Below are positions 1-7,620 of a DNA stretch of 64,000 nt, in pieces. Each line of letters begins with the position of its first letter. Positions within the stretch are counted from its first letter, which is position 1. The translations under genes were made by a program, and so were the position numbers. Below the pieces are notes generated by a model. It ran no database searches. It was not told where the DNA came from and saw only the letters and a list, made by a program, of their open reading frames with translations. The stretch is from CAYFQB01 sp964345225. GTDB lineage: Bacteria; Nitrospirota; Thermodesulfovibrionia; Thermodesulfovibrionales; UBA6898. The stretch is from positions 42,593 through 106,592 of the forward strand of contig CAYFQB010000021.1 of assembly GCA_964345225.1 (NCBI GenBank), given 5' to 3'.

Positions 1-546
1 TGCTAAATCCGCTGCATATCCTTTTGCAATTCCTCCGATATCCAATAACATACCTTTTTTCCTGAGAAAAACAGTCGATTTATCCCTGTCGATAATTACA
101 TCTTTGTAATTGACAAGCGGTAATTTTTTTTTGATTTCGATCCCCGAAGGTTTTACTTTTTTGTAAAAATCCCATATTTTAATTACCGGTCCTATCGTTG
201 GGTCAAAGGAACCACCGGATTTATCTGCAACATAGATGGCTTTTTCTATTGAATCAAGTGTTTCTGGTGATACTTTGACTTCTCTTATCCCTGCATTTTT
301 GTTGATCAGTGAGACCTCGCTTTTGTCTGAGAAGAAGTCAATAAGATTCCCGAACATTTCCATAGCAGAGAAGGCGCTTTCTATAGCGCTATCTGCTTTA
401 TCTGAAGAATATGAAACTACAGTAATGGTCACAAATGTATCCATAAGTGACTTGCTTTTTCTGTATATTGAGAGTTTATTTGTACTGCATGAGAATGCAA
501 ATACAAAAAATAGAACAAAAGCTAACGAGAAGTATTTCAGTTTCAT
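1..546 (-). CDS. apbE: FAD:protein FMN transferase (ApbE family), partial
   Basis: The minus strand reads 182 codons from an ATG at 546-544 and runs off the left window edge without a stop, so the C-terminal part is missing. The N-terminus is a lipoprotein signal (about 18 hydrophobic residues ending FAFSC), which predicts an inner-membrane-anchored periplasmic protein. ApbE hallmarks follow: MDTFVTITV, FDPTIGPVIKIWDF and DIGGIAKGYAAD, the last part of the FAD/metal-binding region. Family members transfer FMN from FAD to Thr residues of membrane redox subunits such as NqrC and RnfG; no such partner is in the window. Downstream genes are not visible, so operon membership is unknown. Confidence 0.9.
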   Translation of the reverse strand, partial: MKLKYFSLAFVLFFVFAFSCSTNKLSIYRKSKSLMDTFVTITVVSYSSDKADSAIESAFSAMEMFGNLIDFFSDKSEVSLINKNAGIREVKVSPETLDSIEKAIYVADKSGGSFDPTIGPVIKIWDFYKKVKPSGIEIKKKLPLVNYKDVIIDRDKSTVFLRKKGMLLDIGGIAKGYAADLA

Positions 547-686
547 TTTTAATATATAGACTCCTTTATGTTCATACAGATGCCAATGCTATATCTTAGT
601 GTAAGACAAAGTATTAAGGCCGTGCTTTACTCCCGCCCTTATAATATTTCTATTTACCCCGTTAGATAATATACATCTAAGGGATT

Positions 687-3233
687 TTATATCATCCCTG
701 CAGTAAATGACAGGGCTTTTTTACGCGGTAAAAGTTTCTTTCTTAAGAAAGAGCCGGTGTATGAATTGCTGTTATTGCTAATCTCTTCAGGGGTGCCTTC
801 AGCTATAACCATTCCACCCAGTTCACCTCCTTCAGGCCCCAGGTCAATTACGTAGTCAGCTGATTTTATTACATCGAGATTATGTTCGATTACAATAACC
901 GTGTTCCCCTGATCAACAAGCATGTTAATTACATCAAGTAGTTTTTGAATATCGATAAAATGAAGACCGGTTGTTGGTTCGTCAAGAATATACAGGGTAT
1001 CGCCGGTAGATTTTTTCCCCAGTTCTCTAGAGAGTCTAATTCTCTGGGCTTCCCCTCCTGATAGGGTTGTAGCAGGCTGGCCGAGATGGAGATATCCAAG
1101 GCCGATACCTTCGAGTATCTCAAGTTTTCTGCGTATTTGAGGTATGTTAATAAAAAATTGAAGTGCTTCTGTTACAGTCATATTGAGTACTTCACCAATA
1201 TTTCTGCCTTTATACCTGATCTCGAGTGTTTCGTTATTATATCTTCTTGCTTTACATCTGTCGCATAATACATATGCGTCAGGTAAAAAATGCATTTCGA
1301 CTTTAATTAATCCATTGCCATTACAGGATTCGCATCTGCCACCTGCTACATTGAAGCTGAATCTCGAAGGAGAATATCCCCTTACATTAGAATCAGGAAG
1401 CATTGAGAACAGGTTTCTGATATGAGTGAAAACCCCTGTATATGTTGCAGGATTTGACCTTGGAGTCCGCCCGATCGGCGACTGGTCAACACATATAAAA
1501 CGGTCTATCAAATCCAGGCCTGTTAACTTATTGCATTTTTCTAAAGTTAAGATATCACCATTTTTTATATGAAAGGGCTTTTTTTGACCTGCCCTATAGA
1601 GTATATCGAGAATCAATGTGCTTTTGCCTGATCCAGACACACCTGTAACACATGTGAATACATTCAGAGGAATCTTTACATCAATATTCTTCAGATTATG
1701 TTCGCAGGCTCCTTTTATATATATAAATTTATTGACCCCCCTTCTTTTTGATGGAATATGGATAGAGCGGGAACCGTTAAGGTATTGACCGGTAATCGAT
1801 TTATTGTTGTTCTGTATCTGTGCCGGCGTTCCTTCTGCAACAACCCATCCACCTCTAACGCCAGCGCCGGGGCCCATATCAACAATATGGTCAGCCCATC
1901 TGATGGTCTCCTCATCATGTTCTACTATGATAATTGTATTGTCAGCATCCCTTATTGAATAAAGGCTTTCTAATAGTTTAACGCAGTCTCTCGGATGAAG
2001 TCCGATACTTGGTTCATCAAGCACATAAAGGACGCCGGTAAGTGAAGAGCCCATCTGAGTTGCAAGCCTTATTCTTTGGGCCTCTCCACCTGAAAGGGTG
2101 AGTGACGGCCTATCCAAAGTGAGATATCCCAGCCCCACTTTTTCGAGAAATGAGAGCCTGTCATTAACTTCTTTCAGGATCCTTGATGCAATTATACTTT
2201 CTCTTTGCGTCAGTTCAAGTTTTTTCAGATAAGAGCGGGCATCATTTACTGACATCCTGCAGAATTCGCCTATATGCATTCCGCGAAATTTTACACTTAA
2301 TGGCTCTTTCATCAGCCTGAAACCTTTGCAGGTTCTACAGTACCTTTGTTCAGCTAAATCAGTCGAATCTTCAAATATATTTTTGAATCCCAGGCCGTTA
2401 CATTCCGGACATGCTCCGGCCTTACTGTTAAAAGAAAAGAATCTCGGGCTTATTTCAGGATAGCTTATAGCGCATTTAAGACATGCGGTTGTTTTTGAGT
2501 ACAGGATGTCTTTATTTTTTTTTGCAAGATTTACAATTACTGTATCAGAATATTTAAAGGCAGTATCAATGGAGTTTCTGACCTGGCGCTCGATACCGTT
2601 TTTTATTATCAATCTGTCTATAACTATCTCAATTGTATGGCGTCTCTTTTTTTCGAGTATTATATCCTGTGTGAGGTCCAACATCTCGTTATCGATCCTT
2701 GCCCTTACAAAACCTTCGTTTCGCATCTCCTGCAGTTCTTTTCTGTAATTGCCTTTTCTGTCTTTAACTATAGGCGAGAGCACCTGGATTCGTGTGCCAT
2801 CAGGCATGGACAGGATTGATTTCACTATATTCTGCGATTCCTGTGTTGATATCTCAGATCCGCAGTTATAGCAGTAAGGCTTTCCTAGTCTTGTATAAAG
2901 TACCCGAAGATAATCATAAATTTCTGTAATTGTTCCAAGAGTTGACCTGGGACTTCTGCTGACAGTTCTCTGGTTTATTGCTATTGATGGAGAAAGGCCC
3001 TCTATATAATCAACATCAGGTTTCTGGAGTTGTTCGAGGAATTGCCTTGAGTATGAAGAAAGACTTTCAACATATCGTCTCTGTCCCTCAGCATAAATCG
3101 TATCAATAGCGAGAGATGATTTGCCTGATCCGGATGGACCGGTTATCACTGTAATTTTTTCTCTCGGTATCGAGATATCGATATTCTTCAGGTTATGCGT
3201 CCTGGCGCCTTTTATATTGATAAACTTCTGCAT
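687..3233 (-). CDS. uvrA: Excinuclease ABC subunit UvrA, short form
   Basis: This is the damage-recognition ATPase of nucleotide excision repair, partner of UvrB. Both ABC halves are complete: Walker A GPSGSGKSS near residue 33 and GVSGSGKST in the second half, and ABC signatures LSGGEAQRIRLAT and LSGGEAQRIRLSR. The Zn modules CYNCG, CLKC/CPEC and CESC/CDRC are present. The UvrB-binding segment (about residues 115-230) is retained. At 848 residues it is about 90 shorter than the usual roughly 940. The loss falls between CPECNGLGF and YCRTCKGFRLM, the DNA-contacting insertion region, which is only about 20 residues here. The gene is divergent from the radical SAM gene at 3542. Start ATG at 3233. 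Confidence 0.96.
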   Translation of the reverse strand: MQKFINIKGARTHNLKNIDISIPREKITVITGPSGSGKSSLAIDTIYAEGQRRYVESLSSYSRQFLEQLQKPDVDYIEGLSPSIAINQRTVSRSPRSTLGTITEIYDYLRVLYTRLGKPYCYNCGSEISTQESQNIVKSILSMPDGTRIQVLSPIVKDRKGNYRKELQEMRNEGFVRARIDNEMLDLTQDIILEKKRRHTIEIVIDRLIIKNGIERQVRNSIDTAFKYSDTVIVNLAKKNKDILYSKTTACLKCAISYPEISPRFFSFNSKAGACPECNGLGFKNIFEDSTDLAEQRYCRTCKGFRLMKEPLSVKFRGMHIGEFCRMSVNDARSYLKKLELTQRESIIASRILKEVNDRLSFLEKVGLGYLTLDRPSLTLSGGEAQRIRLATQMGSSLTGVLYVLDEPSIGLHPRDCVKLLESLYSIRDADNTIIIVEHDEETIRWADHIVDMGPGAGVRGGWVVAEGTPAQIQNNNKSITGQYLNGSRSIHIPSKRRGVNKFIYIKGACEHNLKNIDVKIPLNVFTCVTGVSGSGKSTLILDILYRAGQKKPFHIKNGDILTLEKCNKLTGLDLIDRFICVDQSPIGRTPRSNPATYTGVFTHIRNLFSMLPDSNVRGYSPSRFSFNVAGGRCESCNGNGLIKVEMHFLPDAYVLCDRCKARRYNNETLEIRYKGRNIGEVLNMTVTEALQFFINIPQIRRKLEILEGIGLGYLHLGQPATTLSGGEAQRIRLSRELGKKSTGDTLYILDEPTTGLHFIDIQKLLDVINMLVDQGNTVIVIEHNLDVIKSADYVIDLGPEGGELGGMVIAEGTPEEISNNSNSYTGSFLRKKLLPRKKALSFTAGMI

Positions 3234-3541
3234 TTTTGTAATTTTTTAGTATAACTTAAAGTAAATGATTATGTTAATAAGTAATAGCCTGGATTTAAAC
3301 AGAAAAAAAGCCCAGTCCTTTCTACGGGATTTATATCGCATTTTTCATAACGAAACAAAGACATAGTTACTGTAAAAAAGTTGTTGATAATTTAAGATGG
3401 GAAATATGATATAATTAGAACTATAAATTTTTTATTAATTAATGATAGCTCGGGTTAAATCCTTTTTTTGGGGATTAAAAGAGTACAGTTTATTAATTTA
3501 GTCGTAATTTTTGCAAGATACAGAGATATAAGTACTCAGAG
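3234..3541. other. Divergent intergenic region
   Basis: This 308-bp AT-rich stretch separates divergent uvrA and the radical SAM gene and should contain both promoters. I see no RNA gene, terminator or convincing operator. No SOS-box-like CTG-N10-CAG site was recognised by eye. Confidence 0.4.
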
Positions 3542-5026
3542 ATGAAAATACTTCTTGTTTATCCAGATTATCCGGATACATTCTGGAGTTTCAAGCATGC
3601 CTTAAAGTTTATCTTTAAAAAAGCAAGTTCCCCGCCTCTTGGGTTACTTACTGTCGCAGCGATGCTTCCTGAAGAGTGGGAGAAAAAACTGGCTGATTTG
3701 AATGTAGCCAGCCTTAAAGAAGAGGATATTAAGTGGGCTGATCTTGTCTTTTTGAGTGCCATGAATATTCAGAAAGAATCTGTAAAAGAAGTAATAACCA
3801 GATGCAAATCATTGGGTGCAACGATTGTAGCAGGCGGTCCTCTGTTTACCACCGGGTATGAAGAATTCATTGGTGTAGATTATTTTGTACTTAATGAAGC
3901 TGAAATTACACTGCCACTTTTTTTGGAGGATTTTAAAAACGGATGTGCTAAACATATTTATACCTCTGATAATCAATGGGCAGACGTTAAAAAGACACCA
4001 CTGCCTCTCTGGAAACTTGCTAATCTGAAAAATTATGCATCTTGTAATATCCAGTATTCAAGAGGATGCCCTTTTAATTGTGAATTTTGTGATATTACTC
4101 TCCTATGCGGTCGCAAACCGCGGACAAAAGATAAAGATCAGATAATAAAAGAGCTGGAAGCCCTCTTCTCTCTTGGCTGGAGAAGCGGGGTATTTTTTGT
4201 TGATGACAACTTTATAGGGAATAAAAGCAAATTAAAAAAAGAGATACTTCCGGCAATTTATGCATGGATGGAGAAGAAAAAATATCCTTTCAGTTTTATT
4301 ACACAGGCGTCTATTGAGCTTTCTGATGATGAAGAGCTTATGCAATTAATGGTTAAAGCAGGATTTGATATAGTATTTGTTGGGATCGAGACCCCAAATG
4401 AGAAAAGTTTGATCGAGTGCAGTAAATTTCAGAATAAGAACCGTGATTTAATTGCTTCTGTCAAAAAAATTCAGAAGTCCGGGTTACAGGTACAGGGAGG
4501 ATTTATTGTTGGATTTGATAATGATCCTGTTTCAATTTTCGAAGCACAGATCAAATTCATCCAGAAAAGCGGGATAGTAACAGCAATGGTTGGCCTGTTA
4601 AATGCCCTTCCGAACACACAGCTTTACAAACGCCTTGAAAGAGAGAGGCGTTTGTTAAAAGATACCTCAGGCAATAATACAGATTTTTCAATAAATTTCA
4701 TCCCCAAGATGAATTATGATATACTCATCAACGGCTATAAAAAGATTCTCAACAACCTTTATTCCCCTAAAAATTACTATGACAGAGTTAAGACATTCCT
4801 GAAGGAATATATACCGCCAAAGAAAAAGATGTTTCAATTTCGTGCTGACTATTTATGTGCATTATTCAGATCCATATTGTTTCTCGGTATAATCGGTAAG
4901 GAAAGGTTTTATTACTGGAGACTCTTTTTCTGGACCATATTCAGACGCCCCCGTCTTTTCCCGATGGCCGTGACTTTTGCGATTTACGGATTTCATTTTC
5001 GAAAGATTTTTGAAAAATACCTGTAA
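3542..5026 (+). CDS. B12-binding-domain radical SAM protein (DUF4070 type)
   Basis: This is a 494-residue enzyme. The N-terminal part resembles a cobalamin-binding Rossmann domain (residues 1-150; MKILLVYPDYPDTFWSFKH, PPLGLLTVAAMLP). A radical SAM core has C176, C180 and C183 in SRGCPFNCEFCD. A DUF4070-like tail with hydrophobic basic segments (430-494) suggests membrane association. The family includes the hopanoid C-2 methylase HpnP and many uncharacterised anaerobe enzymes, generally methyl or carbon-skeleton transfer on lipids or secondary metabolites. No hopanoid genes are nearby, so I do not assign a substrate. It appears to be transcribed alone; the next gene is about 390 bp away across an inverted-repeat element. 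Confidence 0.85.
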   Translation: MKILLVYPDYPDTFWSFKHALKFIFKKASSPPLGLLTVAAMLPEEWEKKLADLNVASLKEEDIKWADLVFLSAMNIQKESVKEVITRCKSLGATIVAGGPLFTTGYEEFIGVDYFVLNEAEITLPLFLEDFKNGCAKHIYTSDNQWADVKKTPLPLWKLANLKNYASCNIQYSRGCPFNCEFCDITLLCGRKPRTKDKDQIIKELEALFSLGWRSGVFFVDDNFIGNKSKLKKEILPAIYAWMEKKKYPFSFITQASIELSDDEELMQLMVKAGFDIVFVGIETPNEKSLIECSKFQNKNRDLIASVKKIQKSGLQVQGGFIVGFDNDPVSIFEAQIKFIQKSGIVTAMVGLLNALPNTQLYKRLERERRLLKDTSGNNTDFSINFIPKMNYDILINGYKKILNNLYSPKNYYDRVKTFLKEYIPPKKKMFQFRADYLCALFRSILFLGIIGKERFYYWRLFFWTIFRRPRLFPMAVTFAIYGFHFRKIFEKYL

Positions 5027-5175
5027 GATACCTGCAAAAAAATTCACCCTCTCCATATGAATATCCCCAGGACATTATAGTGATCAATAAATTCGGTTCA
5101 TCTCCAAATTTACCCCGTAAGTCATTAATCAACAACTGAAGACGTCTATGGGCAACGGTTATGAAGCCCGTGTCG

Positions 5176-5253
5176 GTTACGTGTAACGGTAACGTAAAAA
5201 GCCGACAGACTTAACCGCTAGACGAAACAGGCCACGTTACCGATTAACGTAAC
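5176..5253. repeat. Imperfect inverted repeat, MITE-like
   Basis: Arms 5176-5195 (GTTACGTGTAACGGTAACGT) and 5234-5253 (ACGTTACCGATTAACGTAAC) are inverted complements with few mismatches around a 38-bp centre. The 5027-5413 intergenic region holds no gene. Similar TAACG and CGAAACRGGCC words recur at about 7216-7300 and 14745-14850, suggesting a degenerate dispersed family. A second low-complexity patch of ATTGGAAAT-like words lies at 5285-5336. Confidence 0.55.
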
Positions 5254-5413
5254 GTTTTAGTTTGCTATATACAAGGAGCGAATGCCAATTTGCAATTAAA
5301 AATAAAAAAATTGGAAATCGGAAATTGGAAATTGTATTAAATCATTGCCCTGAAGGATTGAAAATATATAAGATATGTATAGATGTTCATTCTATTTCCA
5401 TAGGAGGTTAATA

Positions 5414-5641
5414 ATGCTCGACAGGAAAAAGATCGAAGAGGTTATAAACAGGATCAGGCCTTTTCTTCAGCGGGACGGTGGAGATGTACAGCTTGTAGAC
5501 GTTACAGATGATAATATCGTAAAGGTCAAACTTCTTGGTGCATGTGGTACATGCCCGATGTCAATAATGACCCTGAAGGGAGGAATCGAGGCAGAATTAA
5601 AAAAGGCTGTCTCTGGTGTAAAAGCTGTAGAGGCAGTATAA
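5414..5641 (+). CDS. NifU C-terminal-domain Fe-S scaffold protein
   Basis: This 75-residue protein is one NifU C-terminal domain (RPFLQRDGGDVQLVDV, then CGTCPMS with the cluster-binding CxxC). Stand-alone members such as NfuA-like proteins carry and deliver [4Fe-4S] clusters in the cytoplasm. I chose the ATG at 5414 because a strong ribosome-binding site TAGGAGGT lies at 5401-5408; a longer in-frame start at 5375 would put that site inside the gene. The sequence is complete and full length for the single-domain class. The next gene is about 150 bp downstream on the same strand. Confidence 0.93.
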   Translation: MLDRKKIEEVINRIRPFLQRDGGDVQLVDVTDDNIVKVKLLGACGTCPMSIMTLKGGIEAELKKAVSGVKAVEAV

Positions 5642-5794
5642 CTCATGTAAATCATTTTTTTGATTTTGATTCTTTGTTTTAGGAATGTTACAATAGACAA
5701 ATCAGAATAAGATATTAAATAAAGTTAACCGTTAACACTATATAAATAGCTATCTTATTGTTCATAATCTTGGGGTGAAGCTATAATAATCTAT

Positions 5795-6481
5795 ATGAGA
5801 AATATCATTCTGATATTATTTATCTTGTCCGTTCCATCTTTTTCCTATTCTCAGCCTTCTATAGTTTTTGATTCTTTAAAATACGATTTCGGGATAGTGA
5901 GCCAGGATGAAAAACCGGAATATACTTTTGAATTTGCAAATGACGGCGATCAGGAACTTCTGATAGAAAAGTTGTCTTCTTCGTGAGGTTGTGCAGCAGT
6001 GATGGCTAGTTCAAGCCATCTGAAGCCCGATGAGAAGGGGCAAATTACGGTGTCTGTCAATACAAGTGGAAAATTTGGAAAGTTATCCAAATCAGTAAAA
6101 GTATACTCTAATGATCCAGATAATCCTGTTTATATCCTATATGTTACTATGTATGTAAAGGACAGCATACATATAAAAGAATACAGTCCAGTTGAGATAT
6201 TCAGTGAGGGATGTAGAAGTTGCCATGTCGAAAGGGGAAAGGGTAAGAAAGGTATTGCATTGTTTAGGGCTGACTGTATTATGTGCCACAGAACAGGTAA
6301 AAGCGCATCTTCATTAACCGAGATGCGCAAACAGTCAAGTGACTATATTATCTATGCGATAAAAGCGGGGGTCGATAATTCATCAATGCCGGGATTTGAT
6401 ATTAAAAACGGTGGACCTCTCAGTGAAGACGAAATTGAATCTCTGGTTAGTTTTATATTAAGACGTAAGAAAGTGAATTAA
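5795..6481 (+). CDS. DUF1573-cytochrome c fusion, putative selenoprotein (UGA at codon 64)
   Basis: Reading through the in-frame TGA at 5984-5986 gives one 228-residue exported protein. Its parts are a signal peptide (residues 1-19, LFILSVPSFSYS), a DUF1573 domain (about 20-125), and a C-terminal cytochrome c region with two heme motifs, CRSCH (140-144) and CIMCH (161-165), plus MPGF as a possible axial Met. DUF1573 normally has SCGCT/A at this spot. Here the reading is SS-UGA-GCAAV, so the UGA replaces exactly the first conserved Cys. A perfect 7-bp hairpin starts 15 nt downstream, as in bacterial SECIS elements. Both halves share a frame and the second half has no natural start region. Selenocysteine is the best reading; a nonsense mutation or sequencing error in TGT/TGC is the alternative. 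The Sec machinery is not in this window. Confidence 0.78.
6001..6020 (+). promoter_or_regulatory. SECIS-like hairpin
   Basis: GATGGCT (6001-6007) and AGCCATC (6014-6020) form a perfect 7-bp stem with the 6-nt loop AGTTCA. Two more pairs can form outside it across a 2-nt bulge (5997-5998 with 6021-6022). The stem lies inside the coding region. The apical loop starts 22 nt after the UGA, within the spacing seen for bacterial SelB-dependent SECIS elements, and contains a GUU like many known apical loops. Confidence 0.65.
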
Positions 6482-6488
6482 AAATTAA

Positions 6489-7220
6489 ATGATTACACAC
6501 AAATTATTTCGACTGGTATTAATAATTCCTTTTATATTCATGTTGGTATTGATAAAGTCAGACCTTTATGCATCTGATGTCTACAAATCTAAACGCCAGG
6601 CAATGGTCAAATATGATATAAAGGGAAGGGGGATCAAAGACAGGAGAGTGCTTGATGCAATGTCCAAGATCGAACGGCATCTTTTTGTAGACAGGAGTTT
6701 AAGGCATAAGGCGTATGCAGATTACCCTTTACCTATAGATGAAGGGCAGACAATATCCCAGCCTTACGTAGTTGCCCTTATGACAGAGGCGTTAATGCTA
6801 AAGCCGACAGAAAGAGTTCTTGAGATAGGGACAGGCTCTGGATATCAGGCAGCAGTGCTGGCAGAAATTGCATCAGAGGTGTTTACTATAGAAATCAGGG
6901 AAAAGCTTGCAGAAAAGTCAGAGAAGTTATTAAAGAGTTTAGGCTACAAGAATATTAAAGTAAAGCACTCAGACGGTTACTATGGATGGAAAGAGCATGC
7001 CCCTTTTGATGCAATAATAATAACTGCTGCAGCTAACCATATACCTGTACCATTAATCAAACAGCTCAAGGAAGGAGGCAGGATAATTTTGCCCCTGGGA
7101 AGTATCGTCTATTCTCAAATTTTAACTCTTGCCACCAAGAATAAAGGGGAGCTGGATGTTGTACAGATGGGTGGTGTCAGATTTGTCCCGATGGTTGGAG
7201 AAGTGCAAAAGAGGCGTTAA
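6489..7220 (+). CDS. pcm: Protein-L-isoaspartate O-methyltransferase, predicted exported
   Basis: This is a 243-residue PCMT. The motifs are intact: ERHLFV, DYPLPIDEGQTISQPYVVALM (active-site loop) and VLEIGTGSGYQAAVLAE (SAM-binding loop, about residues 112-128). It methylates isoaspartyl residues in damaged proteins. Residues 1-30 form a hydrophobic signal-like segment (LVLIIPFIFMLVLIKSDLYA), absent from cytoplasmic Pcm, so the product may be exported or membrane-tethered. It starts 8 bp after the DUF1573-cytochrome stop and is probably co-transcribed with it. How SAM would reach a periplasmic form is unclear. Confidence 0.9.
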   Translation: MITHKLFRLVLIIPFIFMLVLIKSDLYASDVYKSKRQAMVKYDIKGRGIKDRRVLDAMSKIERHLFVDRSLRHKAYADYPLPIDEGQTISQPYVVALMTEALMLKPTERVLEIGTGSGYQAAVLAEIASEVFTIEIREKLAEKSEKLLKSLGYKNIKVKHSDGYYGWKEHAPFDAIIITAAANHIPVPLIKQLKEGGRIILPLGSIVYSQILTLATKNKGELDVVQMGGVRFVPMVGEVQKRR

Positions 7221-7396
7221 AGTAAAGCGTAACTTTAGTCAGTAACTATACAGATTTTTAACTTCGTCTAACAGTAACTGTAACGACGTCCGTTTCTTAA
7301 TCTGGTTTTTCTGGTTTATTTGGTTTATGAACAATTTAATTCTCAGAATTGGAAGTGAGCTGCGCCCCCAGTTAAATAAACATATAATGACAATTA

Positions 7397-7620
7397 ATGG
7401 GCAGGCTGGAATTTAATGCTTCGCATTGGAAGATAGCCTCCGGCTGGAATAGATATATTCATATAGTTTATTTAGTCATTTACTGCTTACTGCCTACTGC
7501 TTACTGCCTACTTCTTACTCCCTACTTTTTTGGCCCTGCTCCCTGCTCCTTACTCCTCACTCCTTACTTTCCTTTGATCTTTGCCTTTTAGTGCTTAGTG
7601 CCTATTTCCTACTGTTTTCG
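7397..7620. repeat. Word-like intergenic repeat (degenerate heptamer type)
   Basis: The stretch is built from imperfect words such as CTTACTGCCTA and CTCCTTACTCC. The reverse complement of 7541-7615 matches 23334-23408 almost without gaps, sharing AGCACTAAAAGGCAAAGATC and about 90% of bases by eye, so this is a dispersed repeat. It overlaps the last codons of the downstream minus-strand gene. The remainder of 7221-7396 holds no gene but has TAACG-type words like those at 5176-5253. Confidence 0.7.

Noticed and set aside
236..559. Plus-strand open frame of 107 codons
   Set aside because: It is antisense to apbE, whose minus-strand translation has clear family motifs and a lipoprotein signal.
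7461..7620. CRISPR array
   Set aside because: Units are about 7 bases, imperfect and continuous, with no regular spacers and no cas genes.
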